A stretch of DNA of 38,141 nucleotides from Brevibacterium rongguiense. Lineage in GTDB: Bacteria > Actinomycetota > Actinomycetes > Actinomycetales > Brevibacteriaceae. Positions 35,242 through 38,141 of the stretch are shown here, piece by piece. The notes under the pieces are model-generated. The model was not told the DNA's origin. It made no database searches and saw nothing but the letters and a program-made list of their open reading frames with translations. The stretch spans positions 1 to 38,141 of the forward strand of contig NZ_WWEQ01000026.1 in NCBI RefSeq assembly GCF_009857845.1, in the 5' to 3' direction. A program made the translations under genes and the position numbers. The stretch's first letter is position 1, and the number at the start of each line of letters is the position of its first letter.

Positions 35242-35986
35242 GCCGCCCGCCGCCCCCGCGCAGCCGGGCATCCGGCTGGCGGGGGTGGGCGTCGCGGTGG
35301 CGGACATGACCGACCAGGGGCCCGTCACACGCACGATCCTCAGCGACATCGACGCCCACCTTGCAGCCCCCATGACGAGCGTCGTGGGCTCCAACGGCTC
35401 CGGCAAGTCCACCTTCTGCCAGCTGCTCAACGGCCTCGTGCCCGCCGACGCGGGCACGGTCACGGTCGACGGCCTCGACCCCGCCCGCAGCCCCCGCGCG
35501 GTGCGCGAGCGCGTGGGCTTCGTCTTCACCGATCCCGCGGCCCAGCTCGTCATGCCCACGGTGGGCGAGGACGTCGAGCTCTCCCTGCGCCGTGCGGAAC
35601 CGCGCGCCGCCGCGCGCCGGGAGCGGGCGCTGGCCGTGCTCGACGAACTCGGGATCGCCGACCTCGCCGCCCGCAGCGTCTACGAGCTCTCCGGGGGTCA
35701 GCGCCAGCTCGCGGCACTCGCGGCCGTGCTCGCCGTCGACCCCGCGATCCTCGTCCTCGACGAGCCCACGACGCTGCTCGACCTGCGCAACCGCGAGGTG
35801 CTGCGCGCCCTGCTCTTCCGGCTCGTCGCGCAGCGCGGCCTGCGCATCGTCGTGTCCACCCACGACCTCGCGCTGGCCGCCGAGGCCGACGACGCCCTGC
35901 ACTTCGAGGCCGGCCGGCTCGTCGCCCACGGCGCCCCCGCCGAGGTGGTGGCCGGCTACCGCGCGGCGGTCCTGGGGGCATTGTGA
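35231..35986 (+). CDS. bioM: Biotin ECF transporter ATPase (A) component
   Basis: 251 residues from GTG 35231, overlapping bioY by 11 bp. ABC ATPase: Walker A GSNGSGKST at 53-61, Q-loop region FTDPAAQLVMPTVGEDVE near 97-114, signature LSGGQRQ near 153-159, Walker B ILVLDEPTTLLDLRNRE near 173-189 and the switch His in STHD near 214. The Q-loop followed by Q-x-x-x-P-T-V-x-x-D is typical of ECF ATPases. ECF modules usually have two A subunits; here a single one serves as homodimer, as in BioMNY. Confidence 0.95.
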   Translation: MPAEPPAAPAQPGIRLAGVGVAVADMTDQGPVTRTILSDIDAHLAAPMTSVVGSNGSGKSTFCQLLNGLVPADAGTVTVDGLDPARSPRAVRERVGFVFTDPAAQLVMPTVGEDVELSLRRAEPRAAARRERALAVLDELGIADLAARSVYELSGGQRQLAALAAVLAVDPAILVLDEPTTLLDLRNREVLRALLFRLVAQRGLRIVVSTHDLALAAEADDALHFEAGRLVAHGAPAEVVAGYRAAVLGAL

Positions 35987-36597
35987 GGCGCAGGCAGCAG
36001 TTCCTGGGAGGCTACGTCCCCGGCACGAGCTGGCTGCACCGCACGCCGGCCCTCGTCAAGCTCGCCGCCGTGTGCGCGGTGGGCATCTGCGCGGTGGCCG
36101 TGCGCGCCCCCTGGCTCAGTCTGGGCCTCGCCGTGGCCGCGGTGCTCGCGGGGCTGAGCGCCGGGCTGCCCCTGCGCCGGATCCTCGAGCCGGCGACCCG
36201 GCTGTGGCCGCTGCTGCTCCTCCTGCTCGGGCTCAACGCCTGGCTCACGGGCCCCGAGCAGGCCGCCCGGACGCTCAGCACGATCATCGTCTGCGTCCTC
36301 ACGGCGGGCCTGCTCATGCTCACCGCCTCCGTGGCCCAGCTGCTCGCCGCCTTCGAGGTGCTGGCGCAGCCGGTGCGCCTCGTGGGCATCGGCCCCGAGC
36401 GCGCGGGCCTGGCCGCCGCGCTGACCGTGCGCAGCATCCCCGTGCTCGCCGATCTGTTCGCCGACGCGGGGGACGCGGCCCGGGCCCGCGGACTCGAGCG
36501 CAGCCTGCGCGTGCGCACCGTGCCCGTGGCGCTGCGCGCCGTCAAGTACGCCGACGATACCGGCCGGGCACTCGCCGCGCGGGGCCTCGGGGACTGA
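35983..36597 (+). CDS. bioN: Biotin ECF transporter transmembrane (T) component
   Basis: 204 residues from GTG 35983, overlapping bioM by 4 bp (GTGA). EcfT family: YVPGTSWLHRTPALVKL near 11-27, membrane helices near 28-60, 72-83, 94-118 and 139-150, and the two Ala-Arg-Gly coupling motifs, AARARG (near 165-170) and LAARG (near 197-201), which contact the ATPase. The last 56 bp overlap the convergent glycosyltransferase gene. Confidence 0.94.
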   Translation: MRRRQQFLGGYVPGTSWLHRTPALVKLAAVCAVGICAVAVRAPWLSLGLAVAAVLAGLSAGLPLRRILEPATRLWPLLLLLLGLNAWLTGPEQAARTLSTIIVCVLTAGLLMLTASVAQLLAAFEVLAQPVRLVGIGPERAGLAAALTVRSIPVLADLFADAGDAARARGLERSLRVRTVPVALRAVKYADDTGRALAARGLGD

Positions 36598-37747
36598 GCG
36601 CACCTCGGGGGTTGAGCTGCTCCACCGGCCCACCGGCCGCCGTCGCCTCGATCGCGGCCGCGTAGTGGCCCACGAGCTGGGAGCACACGCCCTTCCACGA
36701 GCGGGCCTCGACCGCCCGGCGCGCGGCCTGCCCGAACGCCCGGCGCTTGGCCTCATCGCCGAGCAGGTCGAGCGCGTGGGCGCGCATCCCCGCCAGGTCG
36801 CCCGGGGCGTAGAGCCACCCGGTGCGCGAGGAGTCGACGAGGTCGAGCGGGCCGCCGCGGGCCGGGGCGATGACCGGCACGCCGGATGCCATCGCCTCCT
36901 GGATGGTCTGGCAGAAGGTCTCGAGCTCACCCGGGGCCACCATGAGGTCGAAGCCGGCGACCGCCTGCGCGAGGGCATCGCCGCCCAGGAAGCCGGTGAA
37001 CACGGCGCCGGGCAGCGCGGCCTCGAGGCGGCGGCGCTGCGGGCCCTCACCCACGATGACGAGCCGGGTGCCCGCGATGTCGAGCAGCGCCGCGAGATCG
37101 CCCACCTGCTTCTCCGCCGCGAGCCGGCCGACGCAGCCGATGATCCGCTCCCCGCCGGGGGCCACCGTGCGCCGCCATCGCTGCGACCGGTGGGCGGGAT
37201 CGAAGCGGTGCGCATCCACCCCGCGCGCCCACAGCGCGAGCCGCTCGATCCCGTGGTCCGCGAGCTGGTCGAGCGCGTGGCTCGACGGGGCGAGGGTGAG
37301 CGCGGCGCGGGCGTGGAGGGCGCGCACGTGCGTCCACAGCGCCTTCTCGAGCCCCGGGAGCCCGTAGCGCGCGGCATAGGCGGGCACCTCGGTCTGGTAG
37401 ACCGCGACCGCGGGCAGTCCGAGCTCCTCGCAGGCCAGCGCCGCGCGCCAGCCCAGCACGAAGGGCGAGGCGAGGTGGACGACATCGGGGGCGAAGTCGG
37501 CGAGCAGGCGCCGGATGCGCGGCACACCGCCCGCTGCCACCCGCACCCGCCGGTAGCCCGGCAGCGCGAACGAGGGCACGCCCGCCACGCGCGCACCCGC
37601 CACGTGCTCGGGGCGCAGCGGGGCCTGCGGGGCGATGACGAGGACCTCGTCGCCGCGCTCGTCCAGGTGCTCGAGCACGCGCAGGATGCTGTGGACGACG
37701 CCGTTCATCTGAGGGAGGAAGGACTCGGCAGCAATCGCAACTCTCAC
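36542..37747 (-). CDS. GT4 glycosyltransferase, probably GDP-mannose-dependent mannosyltransferase
   Basis: 401 residues from GTG 37747; the frame stays open further upstream but upstream codons are random. GT-B fold: VRVAIAAESFLPQMNGVVHSILRVLEHL at 1-28 with the acceptor-side glycine segment, GVPSFALPGYRRVRV near 58-72, DVVHLASPFVLGW near 90-102, CVGRLAAEKQVGDL near 212-225, and the donor-binding ELETFCQTIQEAMASG, whose E-x7-E pair is intact, near 304-319. The pattern agrees with actinobacterial MgtA/PimB-like alpha-mannosyltransferases that work on phosphoinositide mannosides or lipomannan. The acceptor cannot be stated. The final 18 residues come from sequence overlapping bioN. Confidence 0.85.
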   Translation of the reverse strand: MRVAIAAESFLPQMNGVVHSILRVLEHLDERGDEVLVIAPQAPLRPEHVAGARVAGVPSFALPGYRRVRVAAGGVPRIRRLLADFAPDVVHLASPFVLGWRAALACEELGLPAVAVYQTEVPAYAARYGLPGLEKALWTHVRALHARAALTLAPSSHALDQLADHGIERLALWARGVDAHRFDPAHRSQRWRRTVAPGGERIIGCVGRLAAEKQVGDLAALLDIAGTRLVIVGEGPQRRRLEAALPGAVFTGFLGGDALAQAVAGFDLMVAPGELETFCQTIQEAMASGVPVIAPARGGPLDLVDSSRTGWLYAPGDLAGMRAHALDLLGDEAKRRAFGQAARRAVEARSWKGVCSQLVGHYAAAIEATAAGGPVEQLNPRGALSPRGPARRVPGRYRRRT

Positions 37748-37825
37748 GCCACCAGGCTGACCGGCGCGCGTGACGGCCAGCGCGCCGGGCGGTGGCGCGG
37801 AGGTGAGCGAGTCCGGACGAGTCGG

Positions 37826-37831
37826 TAAACT
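37826..37831 (+). promoter_or_regulatory. -10 box (TAAACT) for the plus-strand gene at the right edge
   Basis: TAAACT lies 39 nt before ATG 37871; GGGAGG at about 37859-37864 is a good ribosome-binding site. The region 37748-37870 is the divergent promoter region with the glycosyltransferase gene. Confidence 0.55.
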
Positions 37832-37870
37832 CGCCCGGAGCCGGAGGGTCCGGCGGCTGGGGAGGCGCGC

Positions 37871-38141
37871 ATGGACGGGGCGATCATCGCCATCGCGGCC
37901 GCCGTGGTCCTCCTCGCCCTCGTCGGGGCGGCCGCCACCGCGCTCATCGTGCGCTCGAACCAGCTGAGCCTCGCCCGCGAGCTGTGCCTCGAGGGCCGCC
38001 GCCAGCTCTTCGCGGCGCTGGGGGAGCGACAGGGGTGCCGCGCGGCGGCGGGTGTAGCGCGCGGCGTTGAGCGAGTAGTAGCGCACGCCCGCGATGATGC
38101 GGCCCTCGATGATGTGCAGCTGCGTGCTCAGGCACTCGTCG
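37871..38141 (+). CDS. Membrane-anchored protein, N-terminal part only (3' end outside window)
   Basis: The open frame from ATG 37871 reaches the window edge (90 codons). A -10 box and GGGAGG support the start. Residues 2-30 form one membrane helix (AIIAIAAAVVLLALVGAAATALIV), followed by SNQLSLARELCLEGRRQLFAALGE. G/C-ending codons dominate until about 38030; after that the frame becomes random while the opposite strand looks coding. I do not recognise the protein. Confidence 0.5.
   Translation, partial: MDGAIIAIAAAVVLLALVGAAATALIVRSNQLSLARELCLEGRRQLFAALGERQGCRAAAGVARGVERVVAHARDDAALDDVQLRAQALV
37949..38141 (-). other. Coding-like minus-strand segment at the right edge, faintly LemA-like
   Basis: Read from 38141 leftward, the minus strand has an open frame with almost only G/C-ending codons and the segment IIEGRIIAGVRYYSLNAARY, followed by a Pro and REELAAALEAQL. 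This faintly recalls the C-terminal R-x-x-Y-N-x-x-V-x-x-Y-N part of LemA proteins. Codon bias is lost by about 37950. It overlaps the plus-strand gene, so at most one reading can be fully right. Confidence 0.35.

Overview
High-GC (about 70 %) actinobacterial chromosome, most likely a member of the Micrococcales. The support is the strongly G/C-ending codons, TANNNT -10 boxes lying directly in front of start codons, a DUF222-HNH (13E12-type) gene, an actinobacterial GuaB3, a cell-wall-sorted LPRTG protein, and CIRCE-controlled groES-groEL. I cannot name the genus from sequence alone. No tRNA, rRNA, CRISPR array, prophage or insertion sequence is visible.

Layout. 1-1237 (minus): partial fusion of a CMP-sialate-type cytidylyltransferase and a KdsC-like HAD phosphatase, then a protein O-mannosyltransferase (1605-3311, minus). 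3496-8182 (plus): DUF4190 membrane protein, rsmI, metG, tatD and a GNAT acetyltransferase. 8291-10422: two CIRCE operators and groES-groEL. 10780-11988: secreted LPRTG surface protein with an unrecognised, less GC-rich ectodomain. 12213-13018: membrane protein preceded by a chain of two overlapping mini-ORFs. 13156-15625: a LysA-fold PLP decarboxylase-like protein and an RluA-family pseudouridine synthase. 15916-18260: two uncharacterised membrane proteins and a minus-strand GNAT. 18471-20018: guaB. 20487-22667: DUF222-HNH gene with an AT-rich palindromic promoter. 22990-26701: TPP riboswitch and thiM-thiE-thiD-tenA. 26895-30243: MHS-type transporter, DinB-like protein and MFS transporter. 30277-34530: guaB3, SURF1, a frameshifted DUF3817 gene and guaA. 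34571-36597: BioQ-like operator and bioY-bioM-bioN. 36542-37747 (minus): GT4 mannosyltransferase-like. The right edge holds a new plus-strand gene with a contradictory coding signal on the opposite strand.

Functional links. GuaB makes XMP, GuaA makes GMP, and GuaB3 lies between them. The thi genes form a vitamin B1 salvage operon in which the last riboswitch helix carries the ribosome-binding site of thiM. bioY-bioM-bioN encode an ECF biotin importer.

Two patterns run through the window. First, at least eight genes have a TANNNT box ending 6-8 nt before the start codon, which predicts leaderless mRNAs. Second, short tandem repeats (16, 18 and 21 nt, plus 15- and 24-nt ones inside disordered segments) sit repeatedly at gene ends and junctions. 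The most unusual single locus is the cascade at 12213-12299: a predicted leaderless 14-codon ORF, an ATGA overlap to a 10-codon ORF, then a GTGA overlap to the membrane-protein gene, using all three frames.
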